From contig JAGWVR010000004.1 of NCBI GenBank assembly GCA_018970785.1, positions 22,039-86,038 on the forward strand: a DNA stretch of 64,000 nucleotides. Direction: 5' to 3'. The notes under the pieces were generated by a model, which saw only the letters and a program-made list of their open reading frames with translations, was not told the DNA's origin and did no database searches. The stretch comes from Planctomycetota bacterium. GTDB lineage: Bacteria > Planctomycetota > Planctomycetia > Pirellulales > UBA1268. Below, piece after piece: positions 13,924 to 24,025 of the stretch (position 1 is the stretch's first letter; each line of letters begins with the position of its first letter). The position numbers and the translations under genes were made by a program.

Positions 13924-14399
13924 CCGCAGGAGGGGATCGCCTGCCGAGCGCCGGGCGTCTGGCAGGGATCGACTATGGCCAGCGCCGCGTGGGGATCGCG
14001 GTCTGCGATGCCGCCCGGATCATCGCCAGCCCCCACGAGGTCCACGAAGCAGGCGCGGATGCCGCCGCCGAAGCCGACTACTACCGCCACCTCGCCCGTG
14101 AGGAGGACCTCGTGGGGTTCGTGGTCGGCTTGCCGATCCACGCCGACGGCAATGCCAGCAGGATGTCGGTGGCGGCGGAGCGGTTCGCCACCTGGCTGCG
14201 GACGACGACCGGCCTGCCGGTGGCGTTCCAGGACGAGCGCTATACCTCGCGCGAGGCGGCAGGCCTGCTGGCACGCTCGGGCCTCACCCGGGGGCGGCGC
14301 CGTGAACGGAGCGACGCGATCGCCGCGCAGATCATCCTCACCGCGTGGCTGGAGTCGGGCCGCGACGCCTCCGCGGCTCCCGGAGCACTCGACGGATGA
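13920..14399 (+). CDS. ruvX: YqgF/RuvX-family Holliday junction resolvase-like protein
   Basis: LAGIDYGQRRVGIAVCDAA, VVGLPIHADG, FQDERYTSREA, RSDAIAAQIIL. Confidence 0.93.
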   Translation: MTAGGDRLPSAGRLAGIDYGQRRVGIAVCDAARIIASPHEVHEAGADAAAEADYYRHLAREEDLVGFVVGLPIHADGNASRMSVAAERFATWLRTTTGLPVAFQDERYTSREAAGLLARSGLTRGRRRERSDAIAAQIILTAWLESGRDASAAPGALDG

Positions 14400-15256
14400 A
14401 CGCTTCGACCCCGAAGGCCGGGCGCCGCCGAGTCGTCGTCGGCCACGGCTATCTCGGATCACGCGTCGCCCGGGAATGGCTCGCCCGTGGTGATCGGGTC
14501 TGGGCCACCACGCGCTCCCCGGCTCGGGCGGCGGCCATGGCGGCAGACGGGATCGTACCGCTGCTCATCGACCTCACCGGCCCGTTTCCGCTCGCCCGGC
14601 TGCCCGAAGCCGACACCGTCGTGTGGGCCGTCAGTCCCGATCCCGCCACCGGGCACCATGCCCTCCATGTCACCGGCCTCGGCGAACTGCTCGACGCCCT
14701 GCCCGGCGCCCCCCGGGTCGTGTTCGTCAGCTCGACCGGCGTCTACGGCGAAGCTGACGGCTCGGTCGTGAACGAAGACACGCCGGCACGGCCCGACCGG
14801 CCGGCCGGGCTGGCGCTGCTCGAGGCGGAGGCGTGCGTCACCTCCCGCTGCCCCGGTCGGGCGGTGACGCTGCGGCTGGCGGGCTTGTATGGACCAGGCA
14901 GGCTCCCGCGCCTCGCCGACATCCGTGCCGGTCGGCCGCTCACCGGCCCTCCCGACACCTGGCTCAACCTGATCCACGTCGCCGACGCCGCCGCGATCGT
15001 GACGCTCGTCGCCGACCATCCCGCTCCCGGACCCTTGTACGTGGTCAGCGACGGCCATCCCGTGCGGCGTGGCGAGTGGTATGCGGAACTGGCCCGCACG
15101 ATCACCGCTCCGGAGCCTGCCTGGGAGCCGACGGCTCGCCGCGTCCGCGGCGGCGACAAGCGCGTCGATCCGAGCCGCTTGCTCCGCGAAATCGCGCCGC
15201 TGCTTCGCTATCCCGACCCGTTTGCCGGGCTGCGGGACTGCCTCACGGATCCCTGA
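14396..15256 (+). CDS. NAD(P)-dependent SDR-type epimerase (YeeZ-like)
   Basis: VVVGHGYLGSRVAREW, VFVSSTGVYGE, LRLAGLYGPGR, NLIHVADAA. ATGA overlap with ruvX. Confidence 0.85.
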   Translation: MNASTPKAGRRRVVVGHGYLGSRVAREWLARGDRVWATTRSPARAAAMAADGIVPLLIDLTGPFPLARLPEADTVVWAVSPDPATGHHALHVTGLGELLDALPGAPRVVFVSSTGVYGEADGSVVNEDTPARPDRPAGLALLEAEACVTSRCPGRAVTLRLAGLYGPGRLPRLADIRAGRPLTGPPDTWLNLIHVADAAAIVTLVADHPAPGPLYVVSDGHPVRRGEWYAELARTITAPEPAWEPTARRVRGGDKRVDPSRLLREIAPLLRYPDPFAGLRDCLTDP

Positions 15257-15274
15257 TCTCCCGGCTCCCGGGGC

Positions 15275-17413
15275 TCACTGCAGGGCCGGCGCCGGGATGG
15301 GATCCTGTTTGCCGAGATCGAGTTGAGCGAGGCTCGCGACTCCGCCGGCGAGGGCCTGCAGGTAATCGACGGTGACCGCCATCGCCTCGTCGAAATAGAA
15401 GTCCTTCTTGACGACCGGACGCCCCGCACCGGGCGCCTCTTCGGCGGCCTTTTCCTCGACCTCCGCGGCCTTCCCCTCGTTCCATTGCCGCTCGAACTCG
15501 GTCTCGACCAGCGAGATCGTCTTCTCGCTCTTCCGCTTCGAGTACCGGGCGATGTCGTCGGCGACCTTGCGGAAGTCGGCGCTGGCCGCGACGCGGGCCG
15601 ACGACCGCTCGCGCAGCTTCCGGACGATGTCCTCCGTCACCCGGCCGCTGTCGGCGAACTCGGCCGGTTTGACCTTGTCGACGGTGATCGCGTAGTCGAG
15701 ATCGGATTCACCGACCGGCAGATGATTGCTGATGCTGGGCAATTCGATGTCGCTCTTCACGCCCTCGAGCTGGGTGCTCACCCCGCCCGGCCGGTAGAAC
15801 TGCTGCTGGGTGATCTTGATCGCGCCCAGCGACGGGGCGTTGGGCATCCGTTGGAACAATTCGCGGCCGATGTCGAGAAGCCCCTGGACGGTCCCCTTGC
15901 CATGGGTCGACTCGTCACCGATGACGAGCCCCCGGTGATAGTCCTGGATGGCACCGGCGACGATCTCGCTGGCGCTGGCGCTGAACTTGCTGGCGAGCAC
16001 CACGAGCGGCCCGTCCCAGACGATGCCGGGATCGGGATCCTCGTACTGCTGGACGACCTTGTTGGCATCCTTGATCTGCACGACCGTGCCGGTGTTGATG
16101 AACAGCCCGGTGAGCGAGATCGCCTCGGGAAGCGACCCGCCGCCGTTGTTGCGCAGGTCGAGGACGATGCAGTCCACCCCTTGGCGCCGGAAGTCCTCGA
16201 TCAGCCGCTTGCAATCCCGCGTGCTGCTCTTGTACTCCGGCTGCCCTTGCCGGGCGCTGGCCATGTCCATGTAGAAACTCGGCAGATTGATGAACCCGAT
16301 CCGGAACGGCATCCCGTCGGGCTTCCGGCCGGCCTCGATCAATTCGCCGCGGGCTTCGCTGTCGGTGAGCTCGATCTTCGACCGCGTGATGTCGTAGATC
16401 TTCGGTGCCGTCTGTCCGACGGGGATCACCTTGAGCCGCACGATCGTCCCGCGCTTGCCGCGGATCAGCTTGACGACCTCGTTGATGTTGAGATCGACGA
16501 CGTCGACGATCTCACCGTCCGGCCCCTGCCCCACGCCGACCACCCGGTCCTTTTTCTGCAGACGGCCGTCCCGGTCTGCCGCCCCGCCCGAGACCAGTTC
16601 GGCCACCGTCGTGAATCCGTCCTCGTTCCGCAGCTGGGCACCGATGCCGTCGAGTTGGAGCCGCATCGTGATCTCGAAGTTTTCCAGTGTCGACGGCGAC
16701 ATGTAGGTGGTGTGCGGGTCGAGGCTGCTGGTCAACGCCGTCAGGTAGGTCTCGAGCAGCTCGTCGGAGGTCATCTGGTGCATCCGCTTCGAAAAGCTCC
16801 GGTACCGCCTGTGGAGCTTTTCCTTGGCCTCGTCGGGCGGGGTCTTCTCCATCGTCTGCACCAGCAGGTCGTACTTGATCCGCTTGCGCCACTGGCCCTC
16901 GGCCTCGGTCTCGTTCCTCGCCCACGACGTCGCATCGCGGTCGATCGTCATCGTCTCGGCGACGGTGAAGTCGTGCGGTTCGTCGATCAGGCGCTCGATC
17001 ATCGGCAGCCGCGCATCGACACGTTCGAGGAACCGCTTGAAGACGTCGTAGGCGAACGAGACGTCGCCCTTCTTGACGAGGTCATCGAGGCTGTCGCGCT
17101 TCTGCGAGAGGGCGTCGATGTCGCTCTGGAGGAAGTAGATCTTCATCGGGTCGAGCGCTTCGAGGAACGTCGTGAACCAGCGCCGGGCGATCTCGTCGTC
17201 AATCCCACGGCGGGTGAAATGCTGGCGCTCGAGCAGATTGCGGACGGCAAGCGTGATCTGCCGGTCGTTCGGCCCCGGCTTCTGGGCGGCGACGGGGCGG
17301 GCGGCCTCCTGCGCTGCTGCCGAGGCGGCGACGAGAAGCACCATGACCAAGCCGGCGGTCGTGCCGCGGCCCCGTCCACTCACGTGCCTGCCCGTCGCGA
17401 CGAACGTCTTCAC
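15275..17413 (-). CDS. prc: Carboxyl-terminal processing protease (tail-specific protease, Prc/Tsp)
   Basis: N-terminal Tsp domain, PDZ segment (GIGAQLRNEDGFTTVAELVSGGAADRDG), S41 catalytic region VVLASKFSASASEIVAGAIQDYHRGLVIGDESTHGKGTVQ. Confidence 0.96.
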   Translation of the reverse strand: MKTFVATGRHVSGRGRGTTAGLVMVLLVAASAAAQEAARPVAAQKPGPNDRQITLAVRNLLERQHFTRRGIDDEIARRWFTTFLEALDPMKIYFLQSDIDALSQKRDSLDDLVKKGDVSFAYDVFKRFLERVDARLPMIERLIDEPHDFTVAETMTIDRDATSWARNETEAEGQWRKRIKYDLLVQTMEKTPPDEAKEKLHRRYRSFSKRMHQMTSDELLETYLTALTSSLDPHTTYMSPSTLENFEITMRLQLDGIGAQLRNEDGFTTVAELVSGGAADRDGRLQKKDRVVGVGQGPDGEIVDVVDLNINEVVKLIRGKRGTIVRLKVIPVGQTAPKIYDITRSKIELTDSEARGELIEAGRKPDGMPFRIGFINLPSFYMDMASARQGQPEYKSSTRDCKRLIEDFRRQGVDCIVLDLRNNGGGSLPEAISLTGLFINTGTVVQIKDANKVVQQYEDPDPGIVWDGPLVVLASKFSASASEIVAGAIQDYHRGLVIGDESTHGKGTVQGLLDIGRELFQRMPNAPSLGAIKITQQQFYRPGGVSTQLEGVKSDIELPSISNHLPVGESDLDYAITVDKVKPAEFADSGRVTEDIVRKLRERSSARVAASADFRKVADDIARYSKRKSEKTISLVETEFERQWNEGKAAEVEEKAAEEAPGAGRPVVKKDFYFDEAMAVTVDYLQALAGGVASLAQLDLGKQDPIPAPALQ

Positions 17414-17634
17414 GCGTGACCTCCTCCTCGGAACCGCTCCCGGCGGCGTCGCGCGGGATGCGGGATATCATTGTGCCAAGTCATGGCAGCCGTGACGAGG
17501 CGACCCTCGGCGACCGCGAAAAGCCTCCACTGCCGCGACGGGGCCCCACCGTTCCGCGGGGGAAAACGACACCGCGCCGCTCCCGCGAACCTCACGCGAC
17601 CGACGTGTTCTTCCCGGCTTGCCATTTCTCCAGA

Positions 17635-18471
17635 CTACGCGGGGCGTGCCGGCATGTCGTCGATCCGGTGCGGCCACACGGCGGCGATCCGGTCGGCGAG
17701 CGCTGCGGCGATCGCCGCGTCGGCACCGAGCCGCGCGGCGAGCAACCATTCGATCGCGGGATGCGCTGCTCGGGCCGCGGCCACGGCGGCGGCGACGTCC
17801 CGCTCGACCGCACCGCTGAACAACAGATGCGGCCGGACGACGATCCGCCGCGGACCGGCCGCCACGGCATCGGCGAGAGCCTCGGCGACCGTCGGTCGCG
17901 CTGCCGCGACGAATCCGGTGAGCGTCCGCCACGCGTGCGGTCCGCCCGACTGCCGATCGACCGCCGCGATCAGCTCGGTGAGACGTGCTTCGGCGCCGCC
18001 ATCGCTCGCCCCCCGCCCCACCACCACGTCCACGGTGTCGGCGACAGCGACGGCGGCGCGGCCGGCCACGGCCTCGGCGCGGCGCCGCGCCGCGAGAGCG
18101 ACGATCGCCGGATGGATGCCGAGCACGTCCGCCTGGACGAGGCACGTCGCCGTCGCTGCCGCGGCCTCTGCGAGGGCGTCGGGGACGTCGTGGCGGGCAT
18201 GGCCGGCTGCGAACAGCAGGAGTGGGGCGACGACGACGGTACTGCAGCCGCGGCCACGGAGCCGCTCGAGGCCGGTCGCGATCGTCGGTTCGAGGAGCTC
18301 GAGAAACGCACCTTCGACCGCGATCCCGTCGCACCGCACGGACAGCAGATGCGTGACGGCGGCGGTCTCCTCCGCGCCGATCGGGTCGCGGGTGCCGTGA
18401 CCGACGACGAGAATGCCGCAGTCAGCCGCCGACTCGGCCGGCCTCGGAAAAAAACAGGTGTCGCCGTCCAT
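17635..18471 (-). CDS. cbiX: Sirohydrochlorin chelatase CbiX-like
   Basis: GILVVGHGTRDPIGAEE, VVVAPLLLFAAGHARHDVP, repeated half VVRPHLLFSGAVERD. Start trimmed to ATG at 18471. Confidence 0.85.
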   Translation of the reverse strand: MDGDTCFFPRPAESAADCGILVVGHGTRDPIGAEETAAVTHLLSVRCDGIAVEGAFLELLEPTIATGLERLRGRGCSTVVVAPLLLFAAGHARHDVPDALAEAAAATATCLVQADVLGIHPAIVALAARRRAEAVAGRAAVAVADTVDVVVGRGASDGGAEARLTELIAAVDRQSGGPHAWRTLTGFVAAARPTVAEALADAVAAGPRRIVVRPHLLFSGAVERDVAAAVAAARAAHPAIEWLLAARLGADAAIAAALADRIAAVWPHRIDDMPARPA

Positions 18472-18568
18472 GCCCCCCCCCGTTGTCGACCGCGGTCTCC
18501 CGCCCCCACGACGGTGATCGTACGCCGTCTGCACCGGCGAGCGGATTCCGCGGAAGGCGGGGCTATAG

Positions 18569-19675
18569 TTGGTCGTAGGGTTGAGATTCGCGTCGTCAAC
18601 CGTCCTACAAGCACCCACCGGGGGCTCGGTCGTGTCGCCGACTTCGTTCGCCGCAGCCGCGACCGGCACCGATGCGGTTCTCGACCTGTTCGTCGGCGAC
18701 CGGCCGGGGCCATCGTATCCGTTGTCCAGCGAGCGGCCGACCACGATCGGCCGCTCGAGCGACGCCGACATCACGATCGCCGATCGGTTGGTGAGCCGGC
18801 TCCACGCCACCATCCGGCCCGATCCCTCGGGATGGGCGATCACCGACCTCGGGAGCCGCAACGGCACGCGGCTCGACGGGGTGACGATCACCGAAGCGAC
18901 GCTCCAGCCGGGAGCCGTCATCGGCATCGGCACCCATTCGCTGCTGTTCCGCCCCCCACGCCCGCGCCCGGCGCTGGCAACGCCGAACGGCTGGCGCGTG
19001 CGGTTCGTCACGCCGCTGGCCGAGCTCGTGGGCAGCGCCCTCGGCGAGCAAACCGGACCGGCCGAACAGATGACCCGGTTTCTCGCCGCCACCCGGCTGC
19101 TGGGCTGCCACGGTTCGGGCGACGTCGCCACGACCTTGGTGGAGCTCGTCGTCGCCAACTGTGCCGTGGCGGGCGCGGCCTGGTTGCCTGCCGCGGCCAC
19201 CACGGAGTCGGTCGCCGCCGAGCCGGCGGGCGAGGTCCTCACCGGGCTGATCGAGGGGGCCCTGCGTCAGGCGATCATCTCCTGCGGAAGCGTCGTCTGC
19301 CTGACCCCCGAGCGCCCGACCGCTTCCGACGGCGAAGTCGGGGATCTGGTCTGCCTGCCGGTCGGACCGGGTCCCGACGGGCTGCTCGCCGTCCGGGCGA
19401 CCGACTCGCCGCTCCGCAGTTCCGATCTCGACTTCCTCGCCGTGGTCGCGTCACTCGCCGGAGCGCGGCACGATACCGGTCCCACCGGGGCCGGGCCGGC
19501 CGACAAAGCGGCGTTCGTGGCCGCGTGCCCCGACCTGGGGATCACGGCCTGGGAACGGGTCCTGATCGGTGAAGCCCTCCGCCGCCACGGCGGCAATGTC
19601 GGTGCCGCCGCCCGTGCGCTCGGACTGAGCCGCGCGACTCTCTACAGACGGCTGGGAAGCGGGCCGCCGGGCTGA
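18569..19675 (+). CDS. FHA-domain regulator with GAF-like middle region and C-terminal Fis-type HTH
   Basis: FHA: TTIGRSSDADITIADRLVSRLHATI...LGSRNGTRLDG. C-terminus VLIGEALRRHGGNVGAAARALGLSRATLYRRL is HTH_8 (Fis). True start may be a downstream GTG. Confidence 0.82.
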   Translation: MVVGLRFASSTVLQAPTGGSVVSPTSFAAAATGTDAVLDLFVGDRPGPSYPLSSERPTTIGRSSDADITIADRLVSRLHATIRPDPSGWAITDLGSRNGTRLDGVTITEATLQPGAVIGIGTHSLLFRPPRPRPALATPNGWRVRFVTPLAELVGSALGEQTGPAEQMTRFLAATRLLGCHGSGDVATTLVELVVANCAVAGAAWLPAAATTESVAAEPAGEVLTGLIEGALRQAIISCGSVVCLTPERPTASDGEVGDLVCLPVGPGPDGLLAVRATDSPLRSSDLDFLAVVASLAGARHDTGPTGAGPADKAAFVAACPDLGITAWERVLIGEALRRHGGNVGAAARALGLSRATLYRRLGSGPPG

Positions 19676-19690
19676 CGGACGGCCCCGGCG

Positions 19691-21031
19691 TCATCCCCCG
19701 GGAGTGGCCGCACGGGAGGGCATCGTCTGCAGCCGCGCGACGAGCAGCGCCACGCCCGTGAGCACGGCGACCGCGGCGGCGTACGGGAGGACGTGCGACG
19801 GGTGCAGGCCGAACAGGACCGACCCCAGGAACGGACCGATGATCCTCCCCAACGACGCGAACGACTGGTTCACGCCGAGCACCTCCCCCTGCCGCGTCGC
19901 GTCTGCCTGCCGTGAGATCAGCGCCGATACGGAGGGGTTCACACAGGCGAACCCCGCCACCGCGATCGCGGCGGCGACGTAGAACAGCGCCATCAGCCAC
20001 CGGTTCCCGGCCGCGGTGCCGTCGCGGTACACCCACCAGGCGATGAATCCGAGGAGGCCGAGCCCGATCACCAGCAGGCCGACACCGGCTGCCAGCATCC
20101 GCTGCTCGGGAAATCGCTTCGCCAGCGGCCGGTAGGCGCCCCCTGCCAGGAGGAGCATCAGACCGATGAAGGCGAACACGAGGAAATTGCCGTTGTCGTC
20201 CATTCCGAAGGCCGCCTTCGTCAGTCGCGCCAGCGTTGCTTCGAAGTTGGCGAAGGCGACGATCGAGAGAAAGTAGACGAGCACGAGGCTGCCGACGGCG
20301 GGCATCGACAGCACCGCCGTCATCCGCGACAGCCCGGTCCGCTGCCGCTCCACCGCGCCCCCTTCCGGGCGCGTCTCACGGAACACGAGCGCCGCGATCA
20401 GCAACGCCACGGCCGACAGCGCCGAGGCGATGGCTCCCACGCCCCACGGCTGCTGCTGGAACAGCGCCAAACCGAAGTACGCGATCAGCGGCCCGAGCGT
20501 GAAGCCTCCCCCGAAAGCGATCCCGATCAGGGCCATGCCGCGGGCGCGATTGGCGGGCGTGGTGCAGTCGGCGATCACGGCGGCGGCGGTTCCGACGCTC
20601 GCCCCCGCGATCCCGGCCCCGACCCGCGACAGGAGCATCAGGCCGATGGCGAGGGCTGCCTGCTGCCGCGACGGCACCGGGTCGGCGGGGACCGTCACCG
20701 CGACCGCGTACAGGGCATAGAAAACGACCGATCCGGCGAGACTGAGGAGGAGCAGCGGACGGCGCCCGACCCGGTCCGACAACCGCCCCCACAGCGGGCT
20801 GAACAGGAACTGCATCAGGGAAAAGGTCGAGAACAGGATGCCGATCACCGCCCCGATGGCCGGATCCTTCAGTCCGAGCGCCCGCAGGTAGGGCTCGGCC
20901 TGCCGCGGCATCACCGGGAGCACGATCCCGAACCCGAGCAGGTCGATGAACACGGTGAGGAACACCACCAACAGGGCGGCGCGGCTGGCGGCCGGCGCGG
21001 CTCGGTCGGTGCTGCTAGACTGCCCGGGCAT
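19691..21031 (-). CDS. MFS transporter, TetA/DHA1-like
   Basis: DLLGFGIVLPVMPRQAEPYL, SPLWGRLSDRVGRRPLLLLSL motif A, about 12 hydrophobic segments. Confidence 0.9.
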   Translation of the reverse strand: MPGQSSSTDRAAPAASRAALLVVFLTVFIDLLGFGIVLPVMPRQAEPYLRALGLKDPAIGAVIGILFSTFSLMQFLFSPLWGRLSDRVGRRPLLLLSLAGSVVFYALYAVAVTVPADPVPSRQQAALAIGLMLLSRVGAGIAGASVGTAAAVIADCTTPANRARGMALIGIAFGGGFTLGPLIAYFGLALFQQQPWGVGAIASALSAVALLIAALVFRETRPEGGAVERQRTGLSRMTAVLSMPAVGSLVLVYFLSIVAFANFEATLARLTKAAFGMDDNGNFLVFAFIGLMLLLAGGAYRPLAKRFPEQRMLAAGVGLLVIGLGLLGFIAWWVYRDGTAAGNRWLMALFYVAAAIAVAGFACVNPSVSALISRQADATRQGEVLGVNQSFASLGRIIGPFLGSVLFGLHPSHVLPYAAAVAVLTGVALLVARLQTMPSRAATPGG

Positions 21032-22316
21032 GAAGGGGATTCCGCTGACCGACGGCCGTGCTCCACCGGCGGCCATGAGCGTGTCGGAGCTGAACGCCCG
21101 CGTCAAGAACCGCCTCGAACCGGGCTTTACCGACATCTGGGTCGGCGGCGAGGTCTCCAACCTCGTCCGCGCCGCGTCGGGGCACCTCTACCTTTCTCTG
21201 AAGGACGACGATTCGGTGGTCCGCGCCGTCATCTGGCGGGGCACGCTTCCCGGGCTCGCCCTCGAGCCGGTCGACGGGCTGGCAGTGGTCTGCCATGGCC
21301 GCCTCGAGGTCTACGCTCCGCGTGGGACGTACCAGCTCTCGATCGATCGCCTCCATGCCGTCGGCACGGGGGCCCTCGAGGCGCGGCTCCGGCAGCTCGA
21401 GGCCAGGCTCGCCGCCGAGGGGCTGTTGGCCGAGGAACGGAAACGTCCGCTGCCGACGGCGCCGCGGCGGATCGCACTTGTCACCAGCCCCGCCGGTGCG
21501 GCGATCGCCGACTTCCTCGAGACGCTCGCGGCACGCTGGCCCGCCTGTGCAGTGGTCGTGGTGCCGGCGCGGGTCCAGGGCGCCGGAGCCGCCGACGAGG
21601 TGGCGGCCGCCATCGCCCGCGCCGGTCGCCTGCAGCCCCCCGTCGAAGCCGTCGCCGTGGTCCGCGGCGGCGGCAGTCTCGAGGATCTGTGGTCGTTCAA
21701 CGAGGAGGCGGTCGCCCGGGCCGTCGCCGCCTGCCCGGTGCCGGTGGTGTCGGGAGTCGGCCACGAAACCGACGTCACGCTCTGCGACTTGGTCGCCGAC
21801 GTCCGCGCCCTGACGCCGACCGATGCGGCGGTCCGGCTGAGCCCCGACCGCCGCCCGCTGCTGGCCAACCTCGCGGCACTGGAGCCGCGCCTGGCCACGC
21901 TGATCTCCCGACGGATCGAAACGGAGCGCGTCAGGCTCGATCGACTCGCCTGCTCCCGGGCGCTGTCGGTCCCGCGGCGGCTCGTCGCCGATCGGCGGGC
22001 GGCAGTGGTCGCCGGGGAGGAACGCGTCGCCCGTGCCGCCGCCGTGGCACTGGCCCGGGCGGCGGAGCGGCTCGCCGCCGCCACCGCGCGCGTCGAGGGA
22101 GTCAGCCCGCTGCGGATCCTCGCGCGTGGGTATTCGGTGACCACCGTCGCGCACGGCGTGGACCAGGCGCTGGTGCTCCGCGACGTCGCTGGCCTGGTTC
22201 CCGGCGACAGGCTGTCGACGCGTTTGGCACGGGGGCGCTTCGAGAGCGTGGTGGAGCGGATCATCCCCGACGACCCAACAGACGGTCCCCGGTGCGGTGG
22301 CACCGCGGCCCGGTAA
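21030..22316 (+). CDS. xseA: Exodeoxyribonuclease VII large subunit
   Basis: SVSELNARVKNRLE...DIWVGGEVSN, RIALVTSPAGAAIADFLETL, VVRGGGSLEDLWSFNEEAVARAV, VSGVGHETDVTLCDLVADVRA. Alternative ATG at about 21075. Confidence 0.96.
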   Translation: MKGIPLTDGRAPPAAMSVSELNARVKNRLEPGFTDIWVGGEVSNLVRAASGHLYLSLKDDDSVVRAVIWRGTLPGLALEPVDGLAVVCHGRLEVYAPRGTYQLSIDRLHAVGTGALEARLRQLEARLAAEGLLAEERKRPLPTAPRRIALVTSPAGAAIADFLETLAARWPACAVVVVPARVQGAGAADEVAAAIARAGRLQPPVEAVAVVRGGGSLEDLWSFNEEAVARAVAACPVPVVSGVGHETDVTLCDLVADVRALTPTDAAVRLSPDRRPLLANLAALEPRLATLISRRIETERVRLDRLACSRALSVPRRLVADRRAAVVAGEERVARAAAVALARAAERLAAATARVEGVSPLRILARGYSVTTVAHGVDQALVLRDVAGLVPGDRLSTRLARGRFESVVERIIPDDPTDGPRCGGTAAR

Positions 22317-22361
22317 ACCCGCCACCGCCGCTGGTGCGGCAGGCTTTTCGAGGGACTTTGC

Positions 22362-22796
22362 ATGCCACGCCGCGATGAGCCTGAACCCGGCCTCCCTCCG
22401 GCGGCCGAACAACCTCCCTCGTCCGCGCCGATCGCCGGACAGGAAAAGACGGCGCAGCCGACGTCGTTCGAGGCCGGGCTGGAACGACTCGCCCGGATCG
22501 TCGACCAACTCGAGGCTGGCGAACTGGGGCTGGTGGAGTCGATCGACGCCTACGAGCGGGGGATCGTCCTCATCAGGCAGCTCCACCACCAACTGTCGGC
22601 TTGCGAACAGCGCGTCGAAATGCTCGCCGGTGCCGATCCCCCGGCACGTGGCGACGGCGGTCTGGCAGCCGGCCCCGATCCATCAGCGACTGCCGGACGA
22701 CCGGCGAAGCCCGACCGCTCCGCCACGGGGACCACCGGACGTGCGGCGCGGACTCGGCGGCTCCCCGGGATGGACGATTCACCGCCCGGCGTCTAG
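22362..22796 (+). CDS. xseB: Exodeoxyribonuclease VII small subunit
   Basis: SFEAGLERLARIVDQLEAGELGLVESIDAYERGIVLIRQLHHQLSACEQRVEML, next to xseA. Confidence 0.95.
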   Translation: MPRRDEPEPGLPPAAEQPPSSAPIAGQEKTAQPTSFEAGLERLARIVDQLEAGELGLVESIDAYERGIVLIRQLHHQLSACEQRVEMLAGADPPARGDGGLAAGPDPSATAGRPAKPDRSATGTTGRAARTRRLPGMDDSPPGV

Positions 22797-22976
22797 ACTT
22801 TCCGGGAGTTTTCCGGGGTTTGATTCAAGATTCCCTGGGCACGGTCAGCGACAGCGACCGGTCGGCCCGATCGCTGAAGGTCCCGGCCGGGATGGGGAGC
22901 CGGGTCGGGTTCAGTGCCCCGTCGCCCACGACCACGTGGCCGTCCGCCCGCCCCGGTGTCCCTCTCGAGCCACGTC

Positions 22977-23939
22977 ATGCCAGCGGTCGGATCGTCCTCG
23001 GTGATGGCCGCGGCCGACCCGGCTGCTGAATTGGCGGCAGTCCGCGCGTTCGTCGATCCGCGACTCGACGGTGCACTGGCGACTTCCGGCGACTCGTCGC
23101 CTCGGCTCGTAGAGGCGATGCGCTATGCTCTGCTCGCGCCGGGCAAGCGCCTCCGTCCGGCACTGGTGCTGTGGGCCGCCGAGGCGGTCGCGCCCGACGG
23201 ATTGTCGCGTGCGGCGGCCTGGGAGACGGCGGCCCCGGCGGCGGTGGCGGTCGAGATGATCCACGCCTACTCGCTGGTCCACGACGATCTCCCGGCGATG
23301 GACGACGACGACCTGCGGCGGGGCCGCCCGACGTGCCACCGGGCGTTCGACGAGGCGACGGCGATCCTCTGCGGCGATGCCCTCCAGGCGCGGGCATTCG
23401 CCGTCCTGGCGGGCGGCATGCCGGCGACGACCGCCGCCCGCGCGCTGGGAGTGCTGGCCACCGCAGCCGGTCCCGACGCGCTCGTTGGCGGGCAGGCCGA
23501 CGACCTCGCCTTCGAGCGCGGCTGGCAGCCGGATCTGTCGGCCGCACCGGCAGCGGACCAGCTGGCGTGGCTCGAGCGGGTCCATCGCCGCAAGACCGGG
23601 GCGCTGTTCCGGGCCGCGGTGATCCTCGGCGGACTGGCGATGGAAGCCGACGAGCCCAGCCTCGCGCTGCTCGACGAGTACGCACGCCACTTCGGCCTCG
23701 CCTTCCAGATCGCCGACGATCTCCTCGATGCCGAGGGGGACGAGGCAACCGTCGGCAAACGGGTCGGCAAGGACGCGGGACGGGGCAAGCTCACCTTCCC
23801 CACCGTCGCCGGAGTGGAACCGAGCCGCCGTCGGGCCGCCGACCTCGCCGCTTCGGCAAAAACCGTGACCGCCACCCTCGGCACCCGAGCCACGGCACTC
23901 GGTCGGCTGGCGGAGTGGATCGTCGCCCGGGATCATTGA
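22977..23939 (+). CDS. ispA: Polyprenyl (farnesyl/geranylgeranyl) diphosphate synthase
   Basis: GKRLRPALVLWAAEA, MIHAYSLVHDDLPAMDDDDLRRGRPTCH (first Asp-rich motif), FQIADDLLD (second). Confidence 0.94.
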   Translation: MPAVGSSSVMAAADPAAELAAVRAFVDPRLDGALATSGDSSPRLVEAMRYALLAPGKRLRPALVLWAAEAVAPDGLSRAAAWETAAPAAVAVEMIHAYSLVHDDLPAMDDDDLRRGRPTCHRAFDEATAILCGDALQARAFAVLAGGMPATTAARALGVLATAAGPDALVGGQADDLAFERGWQPDLSAAPAADQLAWLERVHRRKTGALFRAAVILGGLAMEADEPSLALLDEYARHFGLAFQIADDLLDAEGDEATVGKRVGKDAGRGKLTFPTVAGVEPSRRRAADLAASAKTVTATLGTRATALGRLAEWIVARDH

Positions 23940-24025
23940 CTCCCCGTCCCCCGGCCACCCGCTGCCGCCCCCCCCGTTCCGCACCCGCTCCGACCGTTCC
24001 CCGCAGTCACAAGGACGTACCGGCG

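Noticed and set aside
17455-17485. Possible sigma54 promoter (TGGCAC on minus strand) upstream of prc
   Set aside because: The -24-like TGGCAC is followed by AATGATATC, lacking the TTGC -12 element.
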